From the NCBI GenBank assembly GCA_028571685.1, contig CM053143.1, positions 10,531,501 to 10,595,500 of the forward strand: a DNA stretch of 64,000 nt, read 5' to 3'. The position numbers and the translations under genes were made by a program. The stretch comes from Heterohyrax brucei (Eukaryota > Chordata > Mammalia > Hyracoidea > Procaviidae). Below the pieces are notes generated by a model. The model was not told the origin of the DNA. It did no database searches and saw nothing but the letters and a program-made list of their open reading frames with translations. Positions within the stretch are counted from its first letter, which is position 1, and each line of letters starts with the position of its first letter. Positions 11,450 to 23,019 of this stretch are shown one piece after another.

Positions 11450-14400
11450 TAATCTATAACTAGCCCTCTCTCTCCCTCCCTCCCTCCCTCCCCTCCTTTG
11501 CCGCCATCGAAGAGTCTTTCCTTCTGTACGTGAATCTGTCTTTAAGTCCTTATAGCAGGAGTTTCATACACTATTTATCCTTTTGCCGCTGCCTGATTTC
11601 ACTCAGCATAAGGTCCTCCAGTTGAAATGAGATTATGCATCTTAAAATCATCAGTGTTCTTTATCATTGGTTGTATAGTGTTCCATTGAGGATACATACC
11701 GTATTTATCCATTCATCCATTGATGGGCATCTAGGTTGATTCTATCTTTTTGCTGTTGTGGACAGTGCTGCAATAAACATTTGTGTGCAATTATCTGTTT
11801 GTGTGACAGTCTTTGTTTCCATAGGATATATTCCAAGCAGTGGGATTACTGGTTCAAATAGCACATCTATTTCCAGCTTTTTAAGGGAGCACCAAATTGC
11901 TTCCCAAAAAGGTTGTACCATTTTGCAATGCCACCAGAAGTATAGGAGAGTTCCCATCTCTCCAGAGCCTCTCTAGCATTTGTTGTTTGGTGATTTTTGG
12001 ATTATGGACAACCTTGTTGGGGTGAGATGGTATCTCAGCATAGTTTTGATTTGGATTTCTCTGATAACTAATGACCATGAGCATTTCTTCATGTGTCTTT
12101 TGACTGCCTGGATGTCCCCTTTGGTGGAGTATCTGTCCATCTCCTTTGACCATCAGTTAATTGAGTTACTTACCCTTCTATCATTGATATTTTGGAGATG
12201 CTAATGGAGGTCAGATGTGGGTCCTACATTTACTTGCCTAGTATTATTCCCCATTCTGTAGGTGGTCTTTTAACTCTTTTGATAAAGACTTTGGATGAGC
12301 AAAGTGTTTGATTCTTAGTAGTTCCCATTTATCTATTTTCTCTTCTGTTGATCATGCTTTGTTTCTCAAATTTTGAAGTCTGTCTAAGCCATCTACTGGA
12401 ATTTCCATTGTTGACCCTCTTTTTTCCTGCATGATCTTTATCATTTTAAGTTTGATATTTAGGTCTTTGATCCATTTTGAGTTAGTTTTTGTGTAAGGCG
12501 TTATACATGGGTTTTGTTTCAGTTTTTTGAGAATGGATATCCAATTTTGCCAGCACCATTTGTTAAAGAGGCTGTTTTACCCCAGTTTACAATCTTAGGG
12601 CTTTTGTTGAATATTAACTGTTCATAAGAAGACGTTGGCATCTCAGGGGACTACTATGTTCCACTGGTCTATATGTCTCCTTTTGTACCAGTACCAGGCT
12701 ATTTTGACTACAGTGACAGTATAATAGGTTCTAAGTTTGGGCAGTATGAGGCCTCTCACTGAGGTCCTCTCCTTCAGTAGTGCTTTACTTATCCAGGGTT
12801 TCTTCCTTCCCCAAACAAAGCAGGTAATTTGTTTCTCCATCTCACTAAAAAATGACACTGGAATTTATATTGGGATTACATTGCATGTACAGATCACCTT
12901 AGGTAAAATAGACTTTTTCACAATATTAAGTCTTCCTATCCTATACGATCATTTTCTCCACTTATGTAAGTCTTTCTTGGTTACTTACAGTGAGATCTTG
13001 TAATTTTCTCTGTATAGATCTCTTATTTCTCTGGTTAGATTTATTCCAAGGTGTTTTGCCTTCTTGGGAGCTATAGAAAATGGTATGGATTTGGTGATTT
13101 CTTCTTTGACGATCTCTTTGTTGTTATAAAAGAATCCTACTGATTTACTTGTGTTTATCTTATATCCTGATATTTTATTGAACTCTTCTGTCAGTTCCAG
13201 GTAGTTTACTTACGGATTCTTTAAGATTTTTAGCATATACGATCATATCATCTGCAAATAGGCATATTTTTACTCCTTCTTTGCAGATGCAGATGACCCT
13301 TATTTCTTTGTCTTATCTAATTGCTCTGGCTAAAACCCCTATCACACGTTCAGTAGAAGCAGTGAAAGTGGGCATTCTTGTCTAGTTCCCATTCTCAAGG
13401 GGAATTCTTTCAGTCTCTCTCCATTCAGGATGATGTAGGCGGTTGGTTTTGTACAAATGTACCTTATTGTGTTGAGGAATTTCTCTTCTATTCCTATTTT
13501 GCTGTGAGTTTTAAGCATGAATGTGTGTTGGACTTTGTCAACTGCCTTTTCTACACCAGTTGACAAAATCATGTGATTCTTATGCTTTGTGCTGTTTATG
13601 TGGTTGATCACATTAATTGTTTTTCTGATGTTAAACCAGACTTTTATCCCAGGTGTGAGTCCAACTTGGTCATGATGAATTGTTTTTTTGATATGTTGTT
13701 GAATTCTATTGGCTAGGATTTTGCTGAAGATTTGTGCATCTAGGTTTATGAGTGATGTTGGCCAGTAGTAGCATAAGGGTTATATCAGCTTCATAGAATG
13801 AGCTTGGGAGTATTCCATCCCTTTCTATGCTCTGAAATAGTCTCAGTAGTATTGGAATTAACTCCTCTCTAAAATGTTGGTAAAATTCTCCAGTGAAGCC
13901 ATCTGGGCCAGAACTTTTTTTGGTAGGTAGTTTTTTTGATGACTTTTTCAATCTCTTCCTTTGCGATGGGCTTATTAAGCTGTTCTGCTTCTCCTTGTGA
14001 TCATTTTGGTAGGTTATATGAATCTAGAAATTTGTCTATTTCCTCTAGGTTTTCAAATCTGTTAGAGTACAGTCTTCCATAGTACTCTGTTATAATACTT
14101 TTGATTTCAGTTGGGTCTGCTGTGACATCTCCCATCTCATTTTTTATTTGGGCTATTTGTTTGCCCTTCTGTTTCCTTTTGTAAGTTTAGCTAATGGTTT
14201 ATCAATTTTGCTGATCTTTAAAAAAATAAAAACGAGATTTTAGTTATATCGGTTTTTTCAATTGCTCTTCTATTCTCTAATCCATTTAGTTCTGTTGTAA
14301 TCATTATTATCTGTTTTCTTCTGGTGCCTGATGGATTCCTCTGTTGCTCTCTTTCTACTTGTTCAAGCTGTAGGGATAATTCTTTGGTTTAGGCACTTTC

Positions 14401-15240
14401 TGCATTCCTGATGTGTGCATTTATACAGATAAACTGACCTCTGAACACTGCTTTCGCTGCATCATATTGGTTCTGGTAGGTTGTGTTTTCATTCTCATTT
14501 GATTCCAGAAATCTCTTTACTTCATCTTTGATTTATTCTATAACCCATGGATTTTTGAGCAAGCTGTTGTTCAGTTTCCATGAGTTCCAATTTCTACCTA
14601 TGTTTATTCTGCTATTGATTTCAACTTTTATGGCTTCATGGTCAGAGAAGATGCTTTGCAATAATTCAATGGTTTGGATTTTGAGACTTGTTTAATGTCC
14701 TAACATGTGTTCTCTTCCAGAAAATGTTCATGTACATTTGAGAAAAAGGTGTTCTTATCTGTTGATGGGTAAAAATTTCTTTATATGTTGATGAAGTCTG
14801 GTTGGTTAATTGTTGCAATAGGATCTTCTGTATCTTTACTGAGCTCTTTTTCTGGATGAACTGGCCAATACTGAAAGTGGAGTGTTGATGCCACCATCTA
14901 TCACTGCAGAGTGATCTATCTCATTTTTCAATGTTGTCAGTGATGATTCAGTGTGTTTAGATGCTCTGGTGTTGGGTGCGTCATATTTAATATTGTTATG
15001 TCCTGCTTATGTATTGAACTTTTCAGTAATAAACAGTGTCCATCTTTGTCCATGATAGTGGATCTTACATTCAAGTCTATATTATCTGAGATTAGTATTG
15101 CCACACCTGCTTTTCTTTGTATGTTGTTGGCTTGGTGTATATTTTTCCATCCTTTATTTTTCAGTTCGTTTGTATCTTTGAATCTAAGGTGTGTTTCTTG
15201 TAAGCAACTTACAGCCTGGTCGTGTCTTTAGGTCAAGCAT
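11450..15240 (-). pseudogene. L1 ORF2 pseudogene (endonuclease-RT-C-terminal)
   Basis: Minus-strand ORF2 remnant. The C-terminal region lies at about 11742-12860, including a tract with FWWHCKMVQPFWEAIW near 11930. The RT region lies at about 13240-13960: the FADD-type catalytic site is at 13241-13262 and TRQECPLS is near 13365. The N-terminal endonuclease region is at about 14480-15240. Multiple frame changes separate these pieces, so no active protein is possible. Transcript orientation matches ORF1 upstream. Confidence 0.88.
11467..11496. repeat. (TCCC)n simple repeat
   Basis: Short run of CTCC/TCCC units within the L1 3' UTR, corresponding to a G-rich tract on the L1 sense strand. Confidence 0.85.
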
Positions 15241-15769
15241 GTCACTCGTTGTCTCTTTATTGGAACATTCAGTCCATCTACATTCAGTGTAATTATTGAT
15301 AGGTATGTGTTTAGTGCTGTCATTTTGATCCATTTAGTTTTGTGTTTTTAATATTCTGTTCTGGGTCATTCTTCTTTATGAGTTGACTTTTCATCTTTTT
15401 CAGTGTTGGTTTTGTGTTTGTTGAGATTCCTGTGTTATGTTTCTTGTTTTGATACATTGCACTTTCATTTTGCTTTGCAACTACCCCTTTAGTTCCCCTT
15501 ACTATCTTAAGTTTAAACCAGACTTCAGCTTCTGCATATCTTTTTAATTTCCATTCCATCTGAAAGGGTTATAACTACTGTACTATACCCCTCTTTTTAG
15601 TGTGATGATGTCATAGCTTTCACGTTGTGATAACTGATTCCCTTCTTTTAATACTGTAGCTGTGACTGAGCTTTATGACTTCCCTAACTGAGCAGTAGAC
15701 CAGGTGATGGGTCCTGCATTTTCTCCTTAAGTATACACTTGATATTTTGTTTCTCTAAGAAAATAGCTT

Positions 15770-16703
15770 CTTTCAGTATTTCTTGTAATTTTGGTTTGGT
15801 TTTTACAAAGTCTCAAAGCTTCTGTTTATCTGTGAATGTCTTAATTTCACCATCATAAGTGAGAGACAGTTTTGTAGAATATATAATTCTTGGTTGGAAG
15901 TTTTTCTCCTTTAAGGCTTTAATTTGTCGTCCCACTGCTTTCTTGTCAACATTGTTTCTGCCGAGAAGCCAGACAAAAGCCTTCAAGGTCTTCCTTATAC
16001 GTTAGCTTTGCTTTAAGCCTTGCTGCCTTTAAAAGCCTCTCTTTATGTTTCATTTTATTAAGCTTGATTATAATATATCTTCTTGTCTTTCTTTTGGTAT
16101 CTAGTTTTTGTGACATTCAATAACCATCTTGGATATATGTTCTCTCCTTTTGTAATTTCAGGTAAATTTTTTGTCAGTAACTCTACAACAATACTCTATA
16201 TTTTCATCTACCCCTCCCTGTTCATGAATTCCAATTATTCATAGATTATTCCTCCAAAGAGAAGTGTTTCTTAATGCTTTTTCTTTCTTATTTCTTTTCT
16301 CTGATTTTTCCTCACAAATGCTGGTGTCAGTTGTTATATCCTCAAGATTACTAATTCTGGCTTCCATCTCCTCAATTCTGCCCTTTTGGCTTTGAATTGA
16401 ATTGTCTATTTCTCTAATTTCATTATTGATCTGTTGGGTTTCAGATTGTTGATGTTCCATCAGTTCCAAAAGCTTACTTAATTTTTCATTTTGTTCTGCT
16501 ACATTTCATTTAGTCTCTAGGAAAGTTCTATACATAATTCTTTTGTGCTCGACCACCACTAATTTTAGGAAGGCTTCTTCTTCCGGGGAGTTTTTTGATT
16601 CTGTATTGTGGGAGTTTTCCAGAGAAGCGGTGGACTGCTTCTTTAAATGGTTAGCTTGATCCAACTCAACAGCACTTAGCACTGGTTGATTTATTTGTGC
16701 CAT
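15770..16703 (-). pseudogene. L1 ORF1 pseudogene
   Basis: ORF1 encodes the L1 RNA-binding coiled-coil protein. The minus strand opens at 16703 (MAQINQPVLSAVELDQANHL) and continues to 16506. A second open piece at 16239-16469 is rich in E, Q, I and N with heptad-like spacing, consistent with the coiled coil. The C-terminal RNA-binding part is eroded toward 15770. Compared with the L1 at 52890-52960, the first codons here include a 29-bp segment resembling an RTE/AfroSINE tail, so this N terminus may be non-native. Confidence 0.8.
16654..16682 (+). repeat. 29-bp RTE/AfroSINE tail-like insertion in an L1 leader
   Basis: 'gatccaactcaacagcactt' resembles the RTE/AfroSINE tail (GATCCRACTCGACGGCACTT). 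It is missing from the aligned leader of the L1 at 52905-52925. TGGTTA (16648-16653) and TGGTTG (16683-16688) flank it as a possible duplication. Confidence 0.6.
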
Positions 16704-17776
16704 CTTTAAGCTGTTTGGTTTCTCAGTGTAACCTCAACAGGAGCTAAGCTATAGTGCTAAGAGGGGAGTAAGGGCACTACGGGATTTGGTCATCAGCACC
16801 CTCTGTGTACTCTAGTGACTAGCCCCATGTAGACTCTCTGGGGTGCCCCTGCTTCCTGGCTGGCAAAAACAGCACCTTACTTACGGACTCACTGGGGAGC
16901 CATCAGTCAACATTATGATGTGGATCAGTGAAAGGTGCTGGAGATGCTTCCACCCCATTCAGTAGCCAGGTGTCCTCCAGGTGGTCTTATTATACAAAAG
17001 AACTTTACTTCTGAGCAAAGAGCTATCCAACAGCCGGCAAAATCAGTCAGGCCCTCAGTTGTGGCAGGCCCCACCTTCCAGCTGACAATGAAAGCACCTC
17101 ATAGGCCATCCCCAGATGCTATGATGTGGTTCTGAGAAGGGACAGGTTAGAACTTTGCTGCCATCCTCTACCAAGCATCACTGTCCTAAACACAGTTTTT
17201 GTCCTGGAGAAGCACAATCCAGACAAGGACTGCCGGTTAGCATGAGAACTAGGTGCAGCTGAGACACCTCCAAGTGTCTGACTCTAACCTCCTGCTGATC
17301 AACATGGTGTCCTACCAGTGTTGCCCTTCCTGCTGTGAATCAGCAGAACCTATGGTGTGGCTTAAAAAAGAGAGGGTGGAGGGGCAGTGGTGCCCTCAGT
17401 AGGCAACAGGGCTCTCAGTATGTGGTCACCCCAAACACAGTTTCTCTGTTGTATTGTATGTTGTTCATTTAAGCACGGAAGTTCCGCATATTAGCTGGCT
17501 CATGCCAGTCTCCACCTCCCAGATATCATAGAAGGTGTCAGTACCGGCAGTCCCCCCAAATGATGAGTCAGCAGAAGCAGTACTCAGCATTCTGCTGCCA
17601 CATTGTTGAGAGGGGTAATTTCCCTTTACTGGTGCCTAGTCCAATGTGACAACTCTACACCAGATCTAGGGCACCAAAATGTTCACATTGCACTGTTCAA
17701 TTGTCATTCCAGGCCTTAGTTCTCATACAAAATCAAGGAAACCTGTGTCTAGTTCACCATCTTGGCTCTGCCCCCA
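16704..17776 (-). promoter_or_regulatory. L1 5' UTR with internal promoter
   Basis: About 1.07 kb upstream of ORF1. The extreme 5' end contains 'gccaagatgg', the YY1-type site that positions L1 transcription in known families. Loosely repeated units are visible on the plus strand at 16914 (TATGATGTGGATC), 17120 (TATGATGTGGTTC) and 17351 (TATGGTGTGGCTT), 206 and 231 bases apart. Confidence 0.7.
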
Positions 17777-19254
17777 AGCCCTCAAAAATTTATGTCCTTT
17801 CCCCATGCAAACACATTCAGCCCATCACATAGTCCCAGAAGTCTTAAATCAGCTTCAAATCCCAAATCTCATCTTCTCAAACACCTAAATGAAATATGGG
17901 TAAGATTTTAGGCATATTATATGAATATGAACCTGGGAATCTATGAACCTGGGAAATCTAGAATGAAAGCTACGTGTTTCCGAACGTACAGTGGTGGATC
18001 AGGCACAAGATAGACATTTCCATTACAAATGGAAGAAATTGGAAGAAATGATGGGATAACAGGTACCAAGTAAGTCCAAAACCTATGCTTGACATTTCAA
18101 GTCTCAATGCTTGCTTCTCTGTTCTTTTAAACCATCTAGGCAGTGCCCTGCCCTCTAGCCCCTAGGTGTTGGCCATCCTTTCTGGACTCTAAATAGAGGC
18201 CCCTACCCCCTTGGCCCTAGCAGTCCCCATTTTTCTGCCCCTTGGTCATAACCCCTCTGCTTTGGATAACAATCTCTTCTTCCTGGCATATCTTACCAAC
18301 AGCTCAACACTCCAGAACCAAGCTGGCAAAGATTCAGCTCTTTAAAACCTAGAAGGCTGTGGCCTCACCTCACCTTTTGAAATCTAGGAGACTGTGGCAC
18401 CACCCTTCAAAACTCCAGAGCCTATGGCCCCATTCTTTGAGACTCCAGTATCTCTGCTTCATGTACCCCTTTCAACAGTTCTACCGATCTCCAGGGATGG
18501 TTCTTTTTAAAGGAGATAACAGATTTAGCTCCTCTGGCCTGTTTCCTTTCTGAAGAATTCTAAGAGGCAGACAGTGTTCTCTTCTTTTATTCTTCTTCTG
18601 TCCACTTCAGTCTAAGAAGATCGATTTTCTGCTGTGTTAGTTAGTTAGAGCCATAAGTCCTAGTCTTAATCACTTCAACAAAAGTTCATGTAGCCACATC
18701 CTTGGTGAAACATATAGAATTTTCTAAATGTTTAAGTTTTGCACAGTCATTTTTAAGTCTGTCTTGTTCCTCTTACATTTTGCTAAAGCTGCACGGAGAA
18801 ACCAAGTGGACCCTCAAAGATCTTGCTTAGAAATCTCCTCAGCTAAATATTCAAGTACATCACAAGTTCTATCTTCCAGAAAACATTTGAACATAATTCA
18901 GACAACTTCTTTTTCATTGCATAAAAAGCATTACTCTTCCTCCATTGTCCAATCACACACTCATCATTGTCTTATAAAGACTGATCAGAAACACATTTAA
19001 CAGAATGTAACTGGTGCCATATGTATTCTCTAAAATGACAGAGACTTTCTCTATATCTCTCCTCACTTCTTTCTGAGCCCTCACCAGAATTACTTTTGAT
19101 ATGCATAAATCTACCAACAGTTTCTTCAAGGCAATCTAGGCTTTTATCATTAAATGCCTTAAAACTCCTCTAGCCTTTACCTGTTACACAATTCTAAAAC
19201 CATGTCCACATTTTTAGGTATCTATTCGAGAAGCACCCCACTCTCAACACTGAA
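17777..19254 (-). mobile_element. MaLR-like (THE1/MST/MLT1-type) internal region
   Basis: This is a non-coding LTR-element interior. Near the right side, 'ccacatttttaggtatctat' and 'gcaccccactctcaac' (19208-19250) match the segment just inside the 5' LTR of MaLR elements, and 'aggcagtgccctgccctcta' (18139) matches the middle. The left end near 17780 ('ccctcaaaaatttatgtcct') corresponds to the boundary seen at 63050, next to a 3' LTR. No gag/pol-like protein can be read. The 3' LTR is absent; the L1 5' end is there instead. Confidence 0.75.
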
Positions 19255-19877
19255 TGTCTTAGGCTTGGTTTTCTAGAGAAGGAAACAAGTAATGGATGTA
19301 CTTATATACACATATCCTTGTGGCGTAGTAGTTAAGTGCTATGACTACTAACCAGAGGTCAGTAGTTTGAATTCACAAGACACTCCTTGGAAACCCTATG
19401 GAGCTGTTCTACTCCATCATATAGTGTTGCTATAAGTCAGAATTGACTCAATGGCAATAACATTATATGTATATTTATAGAGAGAAAGAGAGGTTGTGGT
19501 TTCAAAGAAATGGCTCACACAGATGTGGAGGTTGGCAAGTCCCTAATCTGTGGGTTAGATGTCAGGCTAGAGGTTTCTCTTGATCCCCATGTGGTTACAG
19601 AGGCTGAACCCAAAACTGGCAGGTCAGACAGTGGGCTACTTTCTCACATCCAAAGAATAGGAAATAAGGTGATAAGGAGTCAGGTACAGGATTCAGAGAA
19701 GCCAAGCTTTGCCAGAACATCTACATATGTTGGATGCAGTTCATACCCCCGAGAAATTGCCCTTTTCATCTGGTTGGCTGCTAGCATTAGATCACAAGAT
19801 GAAGGATTATTATATAATAGCTGCCAAACCACTGAGAATCATGGCATAGCCAAGTTGACACATAAACTTAACCATCA
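19255..19877 (-). mobile_element. MaLR/ERVL-like 5' LTR
   Basis: Reading on the minus strand, the LTR starts TGATGGTTAAG at 19877 and ends CCTAAGACA at 19255, a TG...CA pair. It includes 'gtcaacttggctatgccatg' and, near the end, a T/A-rich stretch followed by 'ttctctagaaaaccaagcct'. It directly abuts the internal region ending at 19254, so it is the 5' LTR of that copy. An AfroSINE at 19308-19462 splits it. The 125-codon open stretch at 19510-19887 runs antisense through this LTR and is not a gene. Confidence 0.72.
19308..19462 (+). mobile_element. AfroSINE
   Basis: Head 'cttgtggcgtagtagttaag' (box A region), then 'aaccagaggtcagtagtttgaa' (box B region), 'ccttggaaaccctatggagc' and the tail 'gaattgactcaatggcaata'. 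Full-length structure, moderately diverged, inserted in the LTR. Confidence 0.88.
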
Positions 19878-21472
19878 AAATATGTGAACCTTTTGAGAAC
19901 ACAGATTCTTAAATCAGGTTTGAGTTGTCACATATCATCATTTTCCTTTTCTGTTTCACACTCATTTTGCGTGGAATTTATTTTGCTCAAAGCAACTACT
20001 GAAAATCCAGCTTTGCAAACATGGGATGTCCCTGAAAGGAGAGTAATAGTATCTAATGTTGAAACTGTGAACTACCTCACGCTGGTAATTCATGCAGTTT
20101 CTGACAGTTATCAAGTGTGTCTGTGTTTCCTCAGATATTCTAAATATAATGCAGTGCCTTGCAAGTTCATTCCAGTTACTTAGGGAGTCCTGGTGTTCAA
20201 GAACCATGAGTTTAAACTACATATAGTGAAGTAAGCTAACATGAACAAATTTATCAAACAGGACAGTGGGTGTACCTGAGGATGTTAGTTATATTTATGT
20301 TTCCATCTTTTTAGTGCCAAGTTGATTACATGAGCAAGTCTCACACTCTTATGGTAACTGACTCTCACAGTGTAAAATCTCCTTATGGTATTATAGTACA
20401 TTCTGGTCGTAAAACACTACATGAGGTGTTTTTTCTCCTCCAGGCTGGCATATCTTTCAAAGTCCACCACTGTAAGTCATTTCAAAAGAAGAATATCAAG
20501 AAAGGGTATTAATTACTAGATGGTGACATAACATAACTCCTTCTATGTAACTAAAATGGATTATTTTGTCATTTATTCCAATCATTCTGAATTAATCAAA
20601 TTTAAACAAAGTTGTGGTGTCAAAAACTTGTTTTAGAATTTTATTATAGCTTATTTGTAGACAGCCACAAAAGTAGAATAAATAGATGAGTAAATTTACT
20701 AATTCTGAACTATGCATATCCTTGATTCATGTACAACATGTGAATTCAAATGCTTCATGCCTAAGGAGAAAAGATCATGTTTATTTAAACTATAACTGAG
20801 AGGACATCATACAGTAAGTCTTCACATTATGATAATTCACGTATTCCAAAAGAAAGTATTAGTTCTTTGCAGAGACATCAAGTATATTTAAAATAAACAT
20901 ATCTACCTTATGACTACATCATCTGTAACAAATACAAAGCTAAATTGTATGTAATTCAAAGGAGTCCTATGTCTTTTTGTCTCTGAGTTGATTCAAAAAA
21001 TTACAGCTGAATTTTAATAAAAAAGACTTTACATACCATACTAAAAATTTTATAATTCTTTTCATTTGTCTAAATGGTCTTTCACAGTATTTGCTAATTA
21101 ACGTAGCAAACTGATTTTACATTAATAATTCGACCTCGAATTTGATAATTTTTCTGTTTACTCTCGTAATTACTCTAGATCTCTGCCACTGACTAATTCT
21201 TTGACCAAGTAAAATAATCCATCTATGTGATTTCCATTTCATAATCTATGTGGTATAATATCTATATGTCTATAAGGAAGACCAGTTAATACATCTGTTA
21301 TTCAAATTTACATACCAACTACTAATGCTAAGATGAAGATATTGAAAATTTTGACTAACTTATACAGTCTGAAACTGATCAGATATGCAATCGAGTGCAT
21401 TGATAATTACTGGTAATTAGAGTGCAAAAGCTGGAAACAATGAAGACCAGTAGTTGGAAAATACTCTTATGG
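19878..21472. other. No gene seen
   Basis: AT-rich, single-copy-looking. Overlapping open stretches at 19884-20207 lie on opposite strands and have no domain. A weak SINE-head-like string at 20181-20195 (GGGAGTCCTGGTG) is not extended. Confidence 0.45.
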
Positions 21473-22344
21473 TGGAGGGGTGAAGCCAGGATGGCAGAGT
21501 AACAATGTGTCCCTGCTAAACACTCAAACAACTAAGAACCTCAAAATAAATGAAATCCACCGAACACAGCAGCTGAGAAGGACTAACCTGTGCTTAGAGA
21601 ACCCTAAGTACAAACATAGCCAACGGAAGATCTTAGGAGCCCTGAAACACCTTGGATAAAACAATGTAGGCTTGGGCTGAGATTCTCCATGAACTGAAGG
21701 CAACCCAAAAAAACCTACTTCCAGTTAATCTTAGCAAGCAAACGATGCTAGGAAACGAGCTAGAGCTATCTTGAATTTGATTAAAGAGTCCTGTCCCAAC
21801 CTAAGCATTGCAGTCACAGCCAGCAGCCCAGACCCGAAGACTCCCTCACAAGTTAGAGCACTCTGGGACAAGACCAGCCATCAGTCAGTGCCCTGCCAGA
21901 CCCACCAGCCAGGTAGCCAGGTAGTTACACAGAATGGCAAGAGGCTGGGATGCCTCAGCTAGAGGAATAAGTAGATAGGGTGGGGACCACAGGGACAGGA
22001 GGCCAGGACTCCCAGCATCCCAGGGTGACAGGGAAGGAAAACGCAGAGCTGGAGGGGAGCATGCACTTGTGCTCCACACTGTGGGACTTAGTTCTGCTTG
22101 AGGCTGGAAGGCCCACACCCAGAAGCTGCATGGCTATGGAACAGGAAATTGCAGGAACAAGGGGGGTGGAGTGATTGACCCTGCTGCTGGCAGACCTGGA
22201 ACCAGCCTTGGAACCGTGGGCCAGGAATCTCTGGGCTTCCATGGCCTGGTGGTTGGGGGCCACACACAGCTTGGAGAGGATTGGAGACATGTGGGCCAGT
22301 GAGGCTTGGCTCAGGCAACCAAACAGATCAGAAATGATCCCCCC

Positions 22345-22601
22345 AGCAGCTGGGCAGCCATTGGAGATGCACACTCTGTGGAGATCTCGGATCAAGTGAA
22401 TGTGAGGGAAGGGCAGTGAGCATGAGCATCTAGACAGCTATTAGTGCTGCATGAGCCTGGAAGGCTTGAGTTCAGGTGAACCAGTAGGAGAAGATAGATT
22501 GCCCCAGTGGCTAGACAGCCATTGGTGCCATGTATATCACGGAGAACTGGGCTCAGGTGACTCATAGGAGGGGGAGTGACTGTCAAAGCAGCTAGGCAGT
22601 C
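22345..22601 (+). repeat. ~81-bp tandem units in L1 5' UTR (about 3.2 copies)
   Basis: Unit starts AGCAGCTGGGCAGCC (22345), AGCATCTAGACAGCT (22425), AGTGGCTAGACAGCC (22506), AGCAGCTAGGCAGTC (22587); spacings 80, 81 and 81. Each continues with a CATTGG/ATTAGTG-type block and a later CTC(A)GGTGA-like block. They lie in the promoter-bearing 5' UTR. Confidence 0.75.
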
Positions 22602-23019
22602 AAAGGAACAAGTGCACTACCACTTGCTTTCTCTGCACTTGAGTCTGAGGCTGCAGCTCCTCAGTATCTGTCCAAATTAGAGGCAGCTGCAGCATCAGCA
22701 CTTGAATCCTGCCCAACTTGGAGTGGCTGTGAAAGCACAGCACCTGCACAAGTGACTCCCCCAGCCCAGAGTCAGAAGCAGTGGTGATAGTGCTGAAAGA
22801 AGGCATGATTATCCCAGCCAGGAGCTGTGCCAGCAGCAGCAGCAGACCAGTGCAGGACAGTAAAAGCAAGCAACAGAAAATAATAAGACTGCATGAAAAA
22901 TCTATGGCCCAGCCCCAACAGACAGACACCAGTCGGGCCAACCAAATTATTAAGTGCCTTTCGCTGCAATAACTTCTGGATGGCTAGGAGACAATAATCA
23001 ATCTCTAAACACTTGAAGA

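Larger units (their letters stand above)
10661..17776 (-). mobile_element. Near full-length degraded L1
   Basis: A 7.1-kb L1 on the minus strand, with the T-rich (poly-A) end at 10661. Reading with increasing coordinate: 3' UTR (to about 11450), ORF2 (about 11450-15240), inter-ORF spacer, ORF1 (about 15770-16703) and 5' UTR (to 17776). The 5' end reads CCCCCAAG-adjacent 'ggggcagagccaagatgg' on the minus strand, the usual L1 start with its YY1-type AAGATGG motif. Both ORFs carry frameshifts and stops. The 5' end abuts a MaLR-like internal region. I found no convincing target-site duplication at the ends. Confidence 0.92.

Noticed and set aside
19510-19887. 125-codon plus-strand open frame
   Set aside because: Runs antisense through a MaLR/ERVL-like LTR; LTRs of this type do not encode proteins.
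20181-20200. Possible SINE head (GGGAGTCCTGGTG)
   Set aside because: Too short, and the following sequence does not match a SINE body.
22345-22601. Regularly spaced repeats that could suggest a CRISPR array
   Set aside because: Eukaryotic L1 5' UTR; the units are contiguous and diverged, with no repeat-spacer pattern.
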